Assembly: GCA_016784425.1 (NCBI GenBank)
Contig: JADHUQ010000163.1
Span: forward strand, 1 to 5,007
Length of the DNA: 5,007 bases
From: Candidatus Delongbacteria bacterium
GTDB taxonomy: Bacteria; CAIWAD01; BS150m-G50
Reading direction: 5' to 3'
Part shown: piece after piece, positions 1 to 5,007 of the stretch
How the letters are laid out: each line of letters starts with the position of its first letter
Position numbering within the stretch: position 1 is the stretch's first letter
Notes under the pieces: model-generated
Database searches by the model: none
Told to the model about the DNA's origin: nothing
What the model saw: the letters and a program-made list of their open reading frames with translations, nothing else
Translations under genes and position numbers: made by a program

Positions 1-43
1 AATAACTTGCAGATATCAGCACAGGGCTGACTAAAGATCTCTG

Positions 44-69
44 CTGCTCCATCAGCATTGCCGGAGCAG
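44..69. repeat. Inverted repeat upstream of the xerC-like gene
   Basis: A perfect 7-base inverted repeat, CTGCTCC at 44-50 and GGAGCAG at 63-69, encloses a 12-base loop and can be extended by one G-T and one T-A pair. There is no run of T after it, so it is not a standard intrinsic terminator. It could be the end of the transcript of a gene lying left of the window, or chance. The rest of 1-122 shows stops in all three forward frames and nothing else I can support. Confidence 0.3.
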
Positions 70-122
70 TATTTCGAGAGCCCTGCGTGATCGCTGTTAT
101 CCCACCCTGAGAAAGGCCCTGG

Positions 123-1007
123 ATGACAGATCACAGCGTCCTTGTCGCTAATTTTCTCGATTATCTCCGCTACGAAAAACGCTTTTCCAAACACACACTC
201 ACCGCTTACAGGCGGGATCTGGAACGATTTCTGCTCTGGTCTGCCCAACGCGGAGAGGATCCCGCAAACACTGACTGTATTCGCAATTACCTGGCCGGTC
301 TGCTGCAACAGGGATTACAACGCTCTACGGTTGCCCGTCGACTGGCTGCGATCAAATCATACTTCCGTTTTCTCTACCAGAGGGAACTTTTACCTGATAA
401 CCCCGCCGCTACCGTGACGCCGATTCGGGAACGTCGCCGTCTCCCCCATTATCTCACCACCGGGGAGATGAGGGAGTTGCTGGACGGTGCCCCGCGGGAC
501 ACCTTTTTTCACAGTCGTGACCGCGCCATCCTGGAGATTTTCTATTCAACAGGGTTACGCCTGGCCGAGTTGACCTCACTGCAGTTGGAGGATATTTATC
601 GACAGGCTTTACGGGTGACCGGCAAGGGGGGCGGCGAACGGGTGGTGCCGCTGGGAAAGGAAGCGCTGGCAGCCCTGGGTGATTATCTGCCTGCTCGTGC
701 AACGCACCTGGCAGCGCAGGCCGGTTCAACAGATGCGGTTTTTATCAACCGTTTTGGTCGTCCTCTCAGTTGCCGTTGGATCCAGAAAATGGTCAGCCAG
801 CGTCTTTACGAGATTTCGGGACGGAGACACCTGTCCCCACATACCCTGCGCCACACTTTTGCCACCCACATGCTCGACAATGGCGCCGACATCCTGGCGA
901 TCAAGGAATTACTGGGGCACGCCTCGCTGTCAACGACACAGCTTTATACACACCTGTCACGCCACAAATTGAGTGAAGTTTATCGTAAAACCCACCCCCG
1001 CTCCTGA
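123..1007 (+). CDS. xerC: Tyrosine recombinase XerC/XerD family
   Basis: This is a site-specific tyrosine recombinase of the Xer family, which resolves chromosome dimers at the dif site in the terminus, normally as a XerC-XerD pair activated by FtsK. The 294-residue length is typical. The N-terminal SAM-like core-binding domain covers about residues 5-90 and the catalytic domain about 108-285. The catalytic set is complete: R146 in STGLRLAEL, K168 in TGKGG, H240 and R243 in HTLRHTFATHML, H266 in LGHASLSTTQ, and nucleophile Y275 in LYTH. All but the lysine fall at the positions I know for E. coli XerC. The ATG is preceded by GAGAAAGG at 109-116, 6 bases upstream. The downstream hpf gene begins 34 bases after the stop, so it may share a transcript. 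XerC is preferred over XerD from residue numbering and from linkage to hpf; a single-recombinase (XerH/XerA-like) role cannot be excluded. No phage or integron context is visible. Confidence 0.93.
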   Translation: MTDHSVLVANFLDYLRYEKRFSKHTLTAYRRDLERFLLWSAQRGEDPANTDCIRNYLAGLLQQGLQRSTVARRLAAIKSYFRFLYQRELLPDNPAATVTPIRERRRLPHYLTTGEMRELLDGAPRDTFFHSRDRAILEIFYSTGLRLAELTSLQLEDIYRQALRVTGKGGGERVVPLGKEALAALGDYLPARATHLAAQAGSTDAVFINRFGRPLSCRWIQKMVSQRLYEISGRRHLSPHTLRHTFATHMLDNGADILAIKELLGHASLSTTQLYTHLSRHKLSEVYRKTHPRS

Positions 1008-1030
1008 GGTGCGAGGACAAACTTTAAAGG

Positions 1031-1036
1031 AAGGAG
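1031..1036 (+). promoter_or_regulatory. Shine-Dalgarno site fixing the hpf start
   Basis: AAGGAG lies 5 bases before the ATG at 1042. An upstream in-frame GTG at 973 would overlap xerC by 35 bases and add 23 residues that do not resemble the family. This site and the family-like N-terminus starting MNILVTARHF both select 1042. Confidence 0.85.
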
Positions 1037-1041
1037 ACAAC

Positions 1042-1329
1042 ATGAACATACTTGTAACGGCACGCCACTTCAAAGCTAAGCAGGACCTCCAGGACTACGC
1101 CCGTGATGAGGCCACCAAACTGGAACGTCATTTTGACGGCATCACCACCCTGGAATGGATTCTCTCTTACCAGAAACTTGATCAGATAGCAGAGTTGGTG
1201 GTTAAGGTCCCCAAGGAAATTCTCAGGGCAGAAGCCGTTTCAGATGACATGTTAAAATCGATAGACCAGAGCGTGGCTAAAATGGAGCGGCAGTTAAAGA
1301 AATACAAGGACCTACTGAGAGGGAAATAA
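1042..1329 (+). CDS. hpf: Ribosome hibernation promoting factor, short form (HPF/RaiA/YfiA family)
   Basis: This is a 95-residue protein of the HPF/RaiA family, which binds the decoding region of the 30S subunit between the A and P sites and silences ribosomes in stationary phase or starvation, usually promoting dimerisation. The sequence shows the family pattern: an N-terminal strand and helix, MNILVTARHF followed by a helix ending KLERHF (about 1-31), two central strands (about 35-65, LEWILSYQ and AELVVKVP), and the C-terminal helix DDMLKSIDQSVAKMERQLKKYK (about 68-90) with the basic tail expected for rRNA contact. At this length it lacks the extra C-terminal dimerisation domain of long HPF, so it belongs to the short class. 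It sits 34 bases after the recombinase and 3 bases before hprK. In many proteobacteria hpf lies beside rpoN in a PTS-linked cluster; rpoN is not in this window, and xerC takes the upstream position. Confidence 0.93.
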   Translation: MNILVTARHFKAKQDLQDYARDEATKLERHFDGITTLEWILSYQKLDQIAELVVKVPKEILRAEAVSDDMLKSIDQSVAKMERQLKKYKDLLRGK

Positions 1330-1332
1330 CAG

Positions 1333-2298
1333 GTGGATGGAATAACTGTCGAAACCTTCTTCCGTGAAAACCAGGGAGAATGCAGCCTGCTTTTGCTAAA
1401 CAGCGATGCCGGCTTGAAGCGTGACATCACACAACGAAACCTGCATCGTCCCGGATTGGCACTGGCCGGTTTTGTGGAGTTGTTCACTTACGACCGTATA
1501 CAGGTGCTGGGCAATACCGAAATCCGTTATCTGGAGTCACTCGAATCAAGCCAACGGTACGAGTCACTGGAGAAGCTGTTCAAGTTCCCCATCCCCTGCC
1601 TGATTGTGACCAGTGACAATCAGGTCCCACCGGAACTGCTGAGGCTGGCGGACACCAGCGGTGTCTGCATTTTCGCCACACCGATGGAAACGACCGGAAT
1701 GAGTCAGAGGGTTGCCGCCTGGCTGGCAGGTCGGTTTGCCCCGACCACCTCCATGCACGGCACACTGGTCGATGTCTATGGTACCGGGCTGTTGCTGACC
1801 GGTAAGAGCAGTATCGGTAAAAGCGAGATCGCTCTGGATCTGGTGGAGAGGGGGCACCGTCTGGTGGCGGACGATCTCGTTATCCTGCGTCGCACCGGGG
1901 ATAACGTTCTGATCGGATCCAGCAAAGAGATGTTCCATCAATTCATGGAGATCCGGGGTGTCGGTTTTATCGATGTACGCCAGCTTTTCGGAATCCGTGC
2001 TATCCGCCTGCAAAAACGGGTGGAAGTCCAGATCAAACTGGTGGAATGGGACGAGCGGCAGCACCGCGACCGCACCGGGCTTGATCGCCACAGCACCTCG
2101 GTACTCGATGTTGAGTTGCCGCTGATTGAACTGCCGGTTTTTCCAGGCAAAAACATCACTGTTATCTGCGAGACAATCGCTCTCAACCTGCACCTCAATG
2201 TCTACGGTTACGACGCTGCTCAACAGGTTGACGAAATCCTGCGCAAATCGCTGGAAAACAAGCGCATATCACGCTATCTGAATAATGACACAGAATGA
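1333..2298 (+). CDS. hprK: HPr(Ser) kinase/phosphorylase
   Basis: This is the bifunctional enzyme that phosphorylates a serine of the PTS phosphocarrier HPr with ATP or pyrophosphate and removes the phosphate by phosphorolysis, linking carbon and energy state to regulation. It is 321 residues, the usual size. The variable N-terminal domain covers about 1-130. The catalytic domain starts with MHGTLVDVYG (H142), then the Walker A loop GKSSIGKSE (G157-E165), then RGHRLVADD with D180 and D181. The HprK signature MEIRGVGFIDVRQLFG follows at about 205-220, and the C-terminal helix NKRISRYL comes near the end. The P-loop has K158 and S160 where many homologues have an acidic residue and glycine, but the GxxxxGKS frame is intact. 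The start is GTG; AGAGGG at 1318-1323 lies 9 bases upstream, and the nearby ATG at 1337 is out of frame. The gene starts 3 bases after hpf and its end overlaps the EIIA gene by 14 bases. Its substrate HPr is not encoded here. Confidence 0.95.
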   Translation: MDGITVETFFRENQGECSLLLLNSDAGLKRDITQRNLHRPGLALAGFVELFTYDRIQVLGNTEIRYLESLESSQRYESLEKLFKFPIPCLIVTSDNQVPPELLRLADTSGVCIFATPMETTGMSQRVAAWLAGRFAPTTSMHGTLVDVYGTGLLLTGKSSIGKSEIALDLVERGHRLVADDLVILRRTGDNVLIGSSKEMFHQFMEIRGVGFIDVRQLFGIRAIRLQKRVEVQIKLVEWDERQHRDRTGLDRHSTSVLDVELPLIELPVFPGKNITVICETIALNLHLNVYGYDAAQQVDEILRKSLENKRISRYLNNDTE

Positions 2299-2668
2299 AC
2301 TTCCCCGCTGCCTGCTGATAACCCACGCTGAGCTGGGTGAGGCACTACTGGCGGCAGTTTACCAGATACTGGGACCTCAGGTCGAGGCGATTGCTATCAG
2401 CAATAATGACCTGGCATTACCGCAACTGCTTGCGGAGGTGACCGCTGGCTGTTCCCGCACCGGACCAAATTATCTCTTTTCGGATTTTACTGGAGGCAGT
2501 TGCGATTATGCCGCCAGGAAAACCGCGATTGAGACCCCGGATTGTTTCAGTATCAGCGGTGTTAACCTGGCCATGCTGCTTTCGTTTTTCACCAAACGCC
2601 ACCAGCTGCAGGGGGTCGAACTGCAGCAGATTATTGCGGAAGCAGGTAAAAGAGGTATCCAGGTATGA
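2285..2668 (+). CDS. PTS EIIA component, mannose (EIIA-Man) family
   Basis: This is a 127-residue cytoplasmic single-domain EIIA of the mannose/fructose/sorbose family, which accepts phosphate from phospho-HPr and passes it to an EIIB. The expected active-site histidine is H14 in LLITHAELGEALL. Further family landmarks are the FSDFTGGSC segment (about 65-73) and SGVNLAMLLSFF (91-102), matching the family's D-x-x-G-G-S and S-G-V-N-L-P-M-L patterns, with alanine replacing the usual proline. The ATG at 2285 lies inside the end of hprK, in another frame, and I see no Shine-Dalgarno site before it, so translation probably depends on ribosomes finishing hprK. The stop overlaps the EIIB start in ATGA. 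With hprK upstream and no permease genes downstream, a regulatory role is as plausible as sugar uptake. The sugar, if any, cannot be read from the sequence. Confidence 0.88.
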   Translation: MTQNELPRCLLITHAELGEALLAAVYQILGPQVEAIAISNNDLALPQLLAEVTAGCSRTGPNYLFSDFTGGSCDYAARKTAIETPDCFSISGVNLAMLLSFFTKRHQLQGVELQQIIAEAGKRGIQV

Positions 2669-3153
2669 CTGCTGAATATACCAATCCACTTTTCAGGGTA
2701 GACGATCGTCTGCTGCATGGCAGCGTTGTCGTCGGGTGGGGTGAAACCCTTCCGGTAGCGGAATTCCTGCTGGCCGATGATCAGATCTGTGCCGATGACC
2801 TGGCACGGGAACTCTGTCTGACCTGCATCCCGCCAGATAAACAGGGGCAGGTGCTTCCATTGCAGGAGGCTGTCCACCAGCTCCAGTCGAGGATCACCCA
2901 GGATATGTTGATGGTGGTGATAAGGAGTTGCACTGAAGCCTGGGCGCTCTATCAGGCCGGTATCTGTTTTACACGACTCAACCTGGGGGGAATTCACTTC
3001 CAGGCAGGCAGCCGTAAACTGCTGCCCTATATTTTTCTGACAGCAGAGGATGAAGAAAATCTCGGGCTGCTAACCGCTGCAGGTGTGGAGATTTATTGCC
3101 AGGATCTGCCCGGAAACCACTGTTACCCGCTGGAGGAATTACTGCATGGCTGA
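2665..3153 (+). CDS. PTS EIIB component, mannose/sorbose family
   Basis: This is a 162-residue EIIB of the mannose/fructose/sorbose family, which takes phosphate from EIIA and normally hands it to sugar bound by the EIIC-EIID membrane pair. The N-terminal motif FRVDDRLLHGSVVVGW (10-25) carries the phospho-acceptor histidine H18. RLNLGGIHF (104-112) and the C-terminal FLTAEDEENLGLLTAAGVEI segment (about 124-143) are also typical. Length is normal and no membrane segment is present. The ATG overlaps the EIIA stop by 4 bases (ATGA), and AGAGG at 2651-2655 lies 9 bases upstream. The next gene overlaps its end by 8 bases and is an MCE protein, where mannose-type operons usually carry EIIC and EIID. 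The phosphate chain therefore either ends in a regulatory target or uses a permease encoded outside the window. Confidence 0.9.
   Translation: MTAEYTNPLFRVDDRLLHGSVVVGWGETLPVAEFLLADDQICADDLARELCLTCIPPDKQGQVLPLQEAVHQLQSRITQDMLMVVIRSCTEAWALYQAGICFTRLNLGGIHFQAGSRKLLPYIFLTAEDEENLGLLTAAGVEIYCQDLPGNHCYPLEELLHG
3132..3136 (+). promoter_or_regulatory. Shine-Dalgarno site of the MCE gene, inside the EIIB gene
   Basis: GGAGG lies 9 bases before the ATG at 3146 and within the last codons of the EIIB gene. An upstream in-frame ATG at 3083 would add 21 residues read from EIIB coding sequence, with no ribosome binding site and no membrane-anchor character, so 3146 is the better start. Confidence 0.8.
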
Positions 3154-4024
3154 ATCGCGCCGACCGAAATCGGAACTGCTGCAGACCGGTCTGCTGGGAT
3201 TAATCGCCCTGCTGATCCTGGTAAGTGGTCTGTTGTGGGGACAGAGAATCAATCCCTTTGTCAGCCTGCAGGAAATCCAGGTTAGGTTCAGTAATTGCGA
3301 GGGTATCGGCAGAGGCGATTCTGTTTATCTCAACGGTATGGTCGTCGGGAATGTCTCCAGACTGGAGCTGCAGACCAACGGTGTTCTATTGACTTTACGC
3401 TTACCACAGGATCTCCCTTTGAGCAGTGATGCCCGCTTTCAGATCGGCGCACTTGACCTGATGGGGGGGCATGCTGTATTTATCGAGAACGGTAGTGGTG
3501 GGGCGTTTCAATCCGACGGTGAGATTTTGCAGGGGGAGCAACTGCCCGGTACCCGTGAGCTGCTGGCACAGGCGCAGGGATTGATAATCAACCTGGATAA
3601 TCTGACCGGCAAATTAGAAAAACTGCTGCCGGCAAGCGGCGAACCTCTGCCGCTGCGTGAACTGGCCGACGATATAGTATTGCTGACCGGTGAGGCCAGA
3701 CAGTTGCTGGTCGACCTGCAGAGTGACCGACGTCAGCTGACCGACCGCCTGGGGATAATTTTTGACGATAGCGACACCCTGCTCACTGAGATCCGGGCGC
3801 CGCTGCTGGAGTTGATTTCCGCCGGTACTGAAGAACTGGCAGCCATGCAGTTGCTGACCGACGAGGTTCGAGTCATGCTGCAACAGCCTGGCACGTTGCA
3901 GAAACTGGCGGCGGACTCCACGCTCTATCATCGTACTCTGGATACTGTCAACGAACTTGACACGCTGCTTCAGGCAATCGCGGACTACGGGTTGTTCCGC
4001 TTTCATAAAAAGAAGGACAAATAG
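3146..4024 (+). CDS. MCE (MlaD-type) family protein with N-terminal membrane anchor
   Basis: This is a 292-residue inner-membrane-anchored periplasmic protein of the MlaD/MCE superfamily, whose members form hexameric rings that bind and move lipids between the inner and outer membranes. A short basic N-terminus (RRPK at 5-8) precedes one hydrophobic segment, about 12-31, which fits an N-in anchor. The MCE domain covers about 42-116: VRFSNCEGIGRGDSVYLNG, then VVGNVSRLEL, LRLPQDLPLSSDARFQI and LMGGHAVFIENG, matching the family order of G-D-x-V, G-x-V and the LxGxxxxxI strand. The rest (about 130-285) is rich in leucine, glutamate and glutamine and looks helical, like the C-terminal tubes of MCE proteins, and ends in KKKDK. 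No ABC ATPase (MlaF) or permease (MlaE) gene is present in the window. The gene overlaps the EIIB gene by 8 bases and closes the operon. The family call is good; lipid transport as its role is inferred from the family. Confidence 0.87.
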   Translation: MAESRRPKSELLQTGLLGLIALLILVSGLLWGQRINPFVSLQEIQVRFSNCEGIGRGDSVYLNGMVVGNVSRLELQTNGVLLTLRLPQDLPLSSDARFQIGALDLMGGHAVFIENGSGGAFQSDGEILQGEQLPGTRELLAQAQGLIINLDNLTGKLEKLLPASGEPLPLRELADDIVLLTGEARQLLVDLQSDRRQLTDRLGIIFDDSDTLLTEIRAPLLELISAGTEELAAMQLLTDEVRVMLQQPGTLQKLAADSTLYHRTLDTVNELDTLLQAIADYGLFRFHKKKDK

Positions 4025-4077
4025 AGTTGCTGTAGGTGTTTGATTTCTACCGGACCATTTCGGAACCGTGGACAGGG

Positions 4078-4108
4078 CAACTGCTGCATTCTCCGACAAG
4101 AAGTCACC
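4078..4108 (+). repeat. Direct repeat, left copy, upstream of brnTA
   Basis: These 31 bases match 4970-5000 without gaps at 24 of 31 positions. The longest exact blocks are TGCTGCA and ACAAGAAGT. Weaker similarity continues to the left with a 2-base gap: ACCAT at 4054 matches ACCAT at 4944. The copy lies in the 248-base gap 4025-4272, between the MCE gene and brnT. Apart from this repeat and the brnT promoter region, that gap shows only a 6-base inverted repeat with a long loop and no gene. The nature of the repeat is unknown: an insertion footprint or a shared intergenic element are both possible. Confidence 0.5.
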
Positions 4109-4223
4109 TGAGAAAGAAGCCTTCAGCCATTTGATGCGATCTGATTTTCAATTGTTAAGCAGGCATCATCTGAATCCATTGACCCGCGGGGACAGATAGA
4201 TAGAAGAAATGTGTCGGAAAGGT

Positions 4224-4252
4224 TTGACATTTTCTTAATGGTAATGTATATA
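4224..4252 (+). promoter_or_regulatory. Sigma-70 type promoter of the brnTA operon
   Basis: A perfect -35 box TTGACA (4224-4229), a 17-base spacer and a -10 box TATATA (4247-4252) form the best promoter-like match I found in the window. Transcription would start near 4259, leaving a leader of only about 14 bases before the brnT ATG at 4273. The surroundings are A/T-rich, unlike the upstream operon. Confidence 0.75.
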
Positions 4253-4264
4253 TCAGACATATAC
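4246..4264. promoter_or_regulatory. Inverted repeat over the -10 box, candidate antitoxin operator
   Basis: GTATAT (4246-4251) and ATATAC (4259-4264) form a 6-base inverted repeat with a 7-base centre, overlapping the -10 box and the expected start of transcription. A second, wider pair is TGTAT at 4245-4249 and ATACA at 4266-4270. BrnA-type antitoxins repress their own promoters through a ribbon-helix-helix domain, so this is the natural place for an operator. That it is bound is inference, and A/T-rich palindromes arise easily by chance. Confidence 0.45.
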
Positions 4265-4272
4265 GATACACT

Positions 4273-4578
4273 ATGAGTTTTTTTAACAAAGTCGCATCTT
4301 GTACAGGTTTTCAGTGGGATGAAGGCAATGTTCTCAAAAACTGGAAAAAGCACCTGGTATCTGCACTTGAATGTGAACAGGTTTTCTTCAATCGTCCAAT
4401 ATCAGGTTCACCGGACGCCTCCCATTCTGATCGAGAGGATAGATTTTACATTCTGGGTCAAACTGACACAGGCCGAAAACTTTTCATCGTTTTTACTGTA
4501 AGAGAACAGAAAATTCGTGTTATCTCAGCACGCCCGATGTCTAAGAAAGAGCAGAAAAAATATGACAGCCAGGAATAA
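4273..4578 (+). CDS. brnT: BrnT family toxin (RelE-fold ribonuclease)
   Basis: This is a 101-residue toxin of the BrnT family, a type II toxin with a RelE-like fold that cleaves RNA and slows growth until bound by BrnA. The family pattern is clear: FQWDEGNVLKNWKKH (13-27), EQVFFNRP (35-42), a charged segment HSDREDRFYILGQTDTGRKL (51-70), FIVFTVRE (71-78), and the C-terminal IRVISARPMSKKEQKKY (81-97). About 12 residues precede the usual first strand. I find no later in-frame start codon that would remove them, so ATG 4273 is kept. There is no Shine-Dalgarno site and the predicted leader is about 14 bases, so initiation may be weak or near-leaderless. Sample 60-base rows count 42% (4321-4380) and 37% (4441-4500) G+C, against 57% in hprK (1801-1860), which suggests a different origin. 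The end overlaps brnA by 17 bases, in the toxin-first order typical of this system. Confidence 0.88.
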   Translation: MSFFNKVASCTGFQWDEGNVLKNWKKHLVSALECEQVFFNRPISGSPDASHSDREDRFYILGQTDTGRKLFIVFTVREQKIRVISARPMSKKEQKKYDSQE

Positions 4579-4858
4579 AGCAAAGCGTAGTATTCCGAAG
4601 CACTCCTCTGAAGATGCTGAAAGGAAGTTCTGGTCTGAATCGGATTCAACAGATTACATCGACTGGGACAAATCTGATCGTTTGGTCCTGCCCAAGCTGA
4701 AGCCATCCCTCAAAACGATCTCCATCCGCTTGCCTGAGAATATGCTGGCAGAGCTCAGACTTCTTGCCAACAAACGCGATGTTCCCTACCAGAGCTTACT
4801 TAAGATGTTTTTGGCGGATCGACTTGATAAGGAATTCCGCGGCAGGAAACCGGTGTAG
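4562..4858 (+). CDS. brnA: BrnA/CopG-like ribbon-helix-helix antitoxin
   Basis: This is a 98-residue antitoxin partner of the preceding toxin. The N-terminal half is charged and probably flexible, with RKFWSESDSTDYIDW (21-35), a segment I know from CopG-like antitoxins that pair with BrnT-like toxins and which probably contacts the toxin. A ribbon-helix-helix DNA-binding fold follows at about 50-87: strand KTISIRLP, first helix around ENMLAELRLLANKRD, then VPYQSLLKMFLADRL. The ATG at 4562 is chosen over an in-frame GTG at 4517, because the GTG would add 15 residues read from inside brnT. AAGAAAGAG at 4543-4551, 10 bases upstream, is a modest ribosome site. The 17-base overlap with brnT suggests translational coupling, and no separate promoter is seen. 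It probably neutralises the toxin and represses the promoter at 4224-4252. Assignment to BrnA proper rather than a related CopG family is less certain than the role. Confidence 0.85.
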   Translation: MTARNKAKRSIPKHSSEDAERKFWSESDSTDYIDWDKSDRLVLPKLKPSLKTISIRLPENMLAELRLLANKRDVPYQSLLKMFLADRLDKEFRGRKPV

Positions 4859-4874
4859 ACAGATGGCCAATACA

Positions 4875-4903
4875 CTGGGACGCTGACTCCAGCAGCGTTC
4901 CAG
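4875..4903. repeat. Strong stem-loop 17 bases after brnA
   Basis: CTGGGACGCTG (4875-4885) pairs with CAGCGTTCCAG (4893-4903) in an 11-base stem with one G-T pair and a 7-base loop. No run of T follows on either strand, so it is not a canonical intrinsic terminator. It may protect the 3' end of the brnTA transcript, or be a dispersed palindromic repeat of this genome. A second hairpin begins 10 bases later. Confidence 0.6.
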
Positions 4904-4913
4904 ATGTCAAATG

Positions 4914-4939
4914 GAGCTGACGATTTCAGATCGCAGCTC
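4914..4939. repeat. Second stem-loop downstream of brnA
   Basis: GAGCTG (4914-4919) pairs with CAGCTC (4934-4939), and CGAT (4921-4924) with ATCG (4930-4933), leaving one bulged A at 4920 and a 5-base loop. Only CATTTACC follows, a very weak T-rich stretch. Together with the first hairpin it forms a compact two-stem unit in an otherwise featureless tail. Confidence 0.5.
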
Positions 4940-4969
4940 ATTTACCATCTATCAAAAACCTGGGCACGT

Positions 4970-5000
4970 CAAGTGCTGCAATCTTTAACAAGAAGTACCC
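4970..5000 (+). repeat. Direct repeat, right copy, downstream of brnTA
   Basis: This is the partner of 4078-4108, with 24 of 31 identical bases in the same orientation and at an offset of 892 bases. An ATG at 5002, with AGAAG at 4991-4995 before it, could start a gene beyond the window, but only two codons are visible. How far the repeat runs to the right is unknown. Confidence 0.5.
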
Positions 5001-5007
5001 TATGATT

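Noticed and set aside
7..35. Possible promoter TTGCAG, 17 bases, ACTAAA before the recombinase gene
   Set aside because: The -10 match is poor and it sits at the window edge; an upstream gene could supply the transcript.
1..58. Divergent gene starting at an ATG on the reverse strand (position 58) and running off the left edge
   Set aside because: Only about 19 codons are visible, there is no ribosome site, and the inverted repeat overlaps it. It cannot be supported.
973..1041. Longer hpf starting at GTG 973
   Set aside because: The added residues would be read from the end of xerC in another frame. The strong ribosome site at 1031-1036 and the family N-terminus favour 1042.
1564..2223. Long reverse-strand open frame of 219 codons opposite hprK
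   Set aside because: It is fully antisense to a confidently identified gene, and its translation resembles no family I know.
3614..4099. Reverse-strand open frame opposite the end of the MCE gene
   Set aside because: It is a glutamine-rich mirror of the leucine/glutamine-rich MCE tail, with no recognisable domain.
4132..4168. TGATGC / GCATCA inverted repeat as a terminator for the MCE operon
   Set aside because: The stem is 6 bases with a 25-base loop and no T-run, so it is too weak to call.
4025..4272. tRNA or other known RNA gene in the gap after the MCE gene
   Set aside because: No T-loop motif or cloverleaf pattern was found on inspection.
4123..4353. Reverse-strand open frame of 76 codons across the brnT promoter
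   Set aside because: It runs antisense through the brnTA promoter and the start of brnT, with no family resemblance.
4859..5007. Integron attC site after the toxin-antitoxin genes
   Set aside because: I looked for the paired core sites (RYYYAAC and GTTRRRY) around the hairpins and did not find a matching pair. The upstream recombinase is of Xer type and distant.

Overview
The window reads as a chromosomal segment of a Gram-negative (diderm) bacterium. One tight, co-directional gene run fills roughly the first 4 kb, and a small, A/T-richer toxin-antitoxin module follows it. All supported genes are on the + strand. The gene order xerC - hpf - hprK - PTS EIIA - PTS EIIB, followed by an MCE (MlaD-type) protein, recalls arrangements in FCB-related phyla and in Desulfobacterota-like lineages. 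I cannot choose between these from sequence alone; the MCE protein argues for an outer membrane.

Layout. Positions 1-122 are a leader with one inverted repeat and a good ribosome binding site, and no gene I can support. A Xer-type tyrosine recombinase (123-1007) comes first, with all six catalytic residues intact. After 34 bases come a short-form hibernation promoting factor (1042-1329), HPr kinase/phosphorylase (1333-2298), a mannose-family EIIA (2285-2668), a mannose/sorbose-family EIIB (2665-3153) and a membrane-anchored MCE protein (3146-4024). From hpf onward, genes are 3 bases apart or overlap by 14, 4 and 8 bases, so they very probably form one translationally coupled operon. The PTS genes keep their phospho-acceptor histidines, but no EIIC/EIID permease, HPr or enzyme I gene is present here. 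This fits a regulatory phosphotransfer branch or a permease encoded elsewhere.

Positions 4025-4272 are intergenic, with no gene and no clear U-tract terminator. They end in a near-consensus sigma-70 promoter (TTGACA, 17 bases, TATATA) whose -10 lies in an inverted repeat. It drives a BrnT-type toxin (4273-4578) overlapping a BrnA/CopG-like ribbon-helix-helix antitoxin (4562-4858). The last 149 bases hold two adjacent stem-loops and no supported gene. A degenerate 31-base direct repeat, 24/31 identical, lies on both sides of the toxin-antitoxin unit (4078-4108 and 4970-5000). Together with the lower G+C of brnT, this suggests the module was inserted as a unit.

I found no convincing undescribed system. 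The points most worth a second look are the MCE protein inside an hprK/PTS operon, the repeats flanking brnTA, and the twin hairpins after it.
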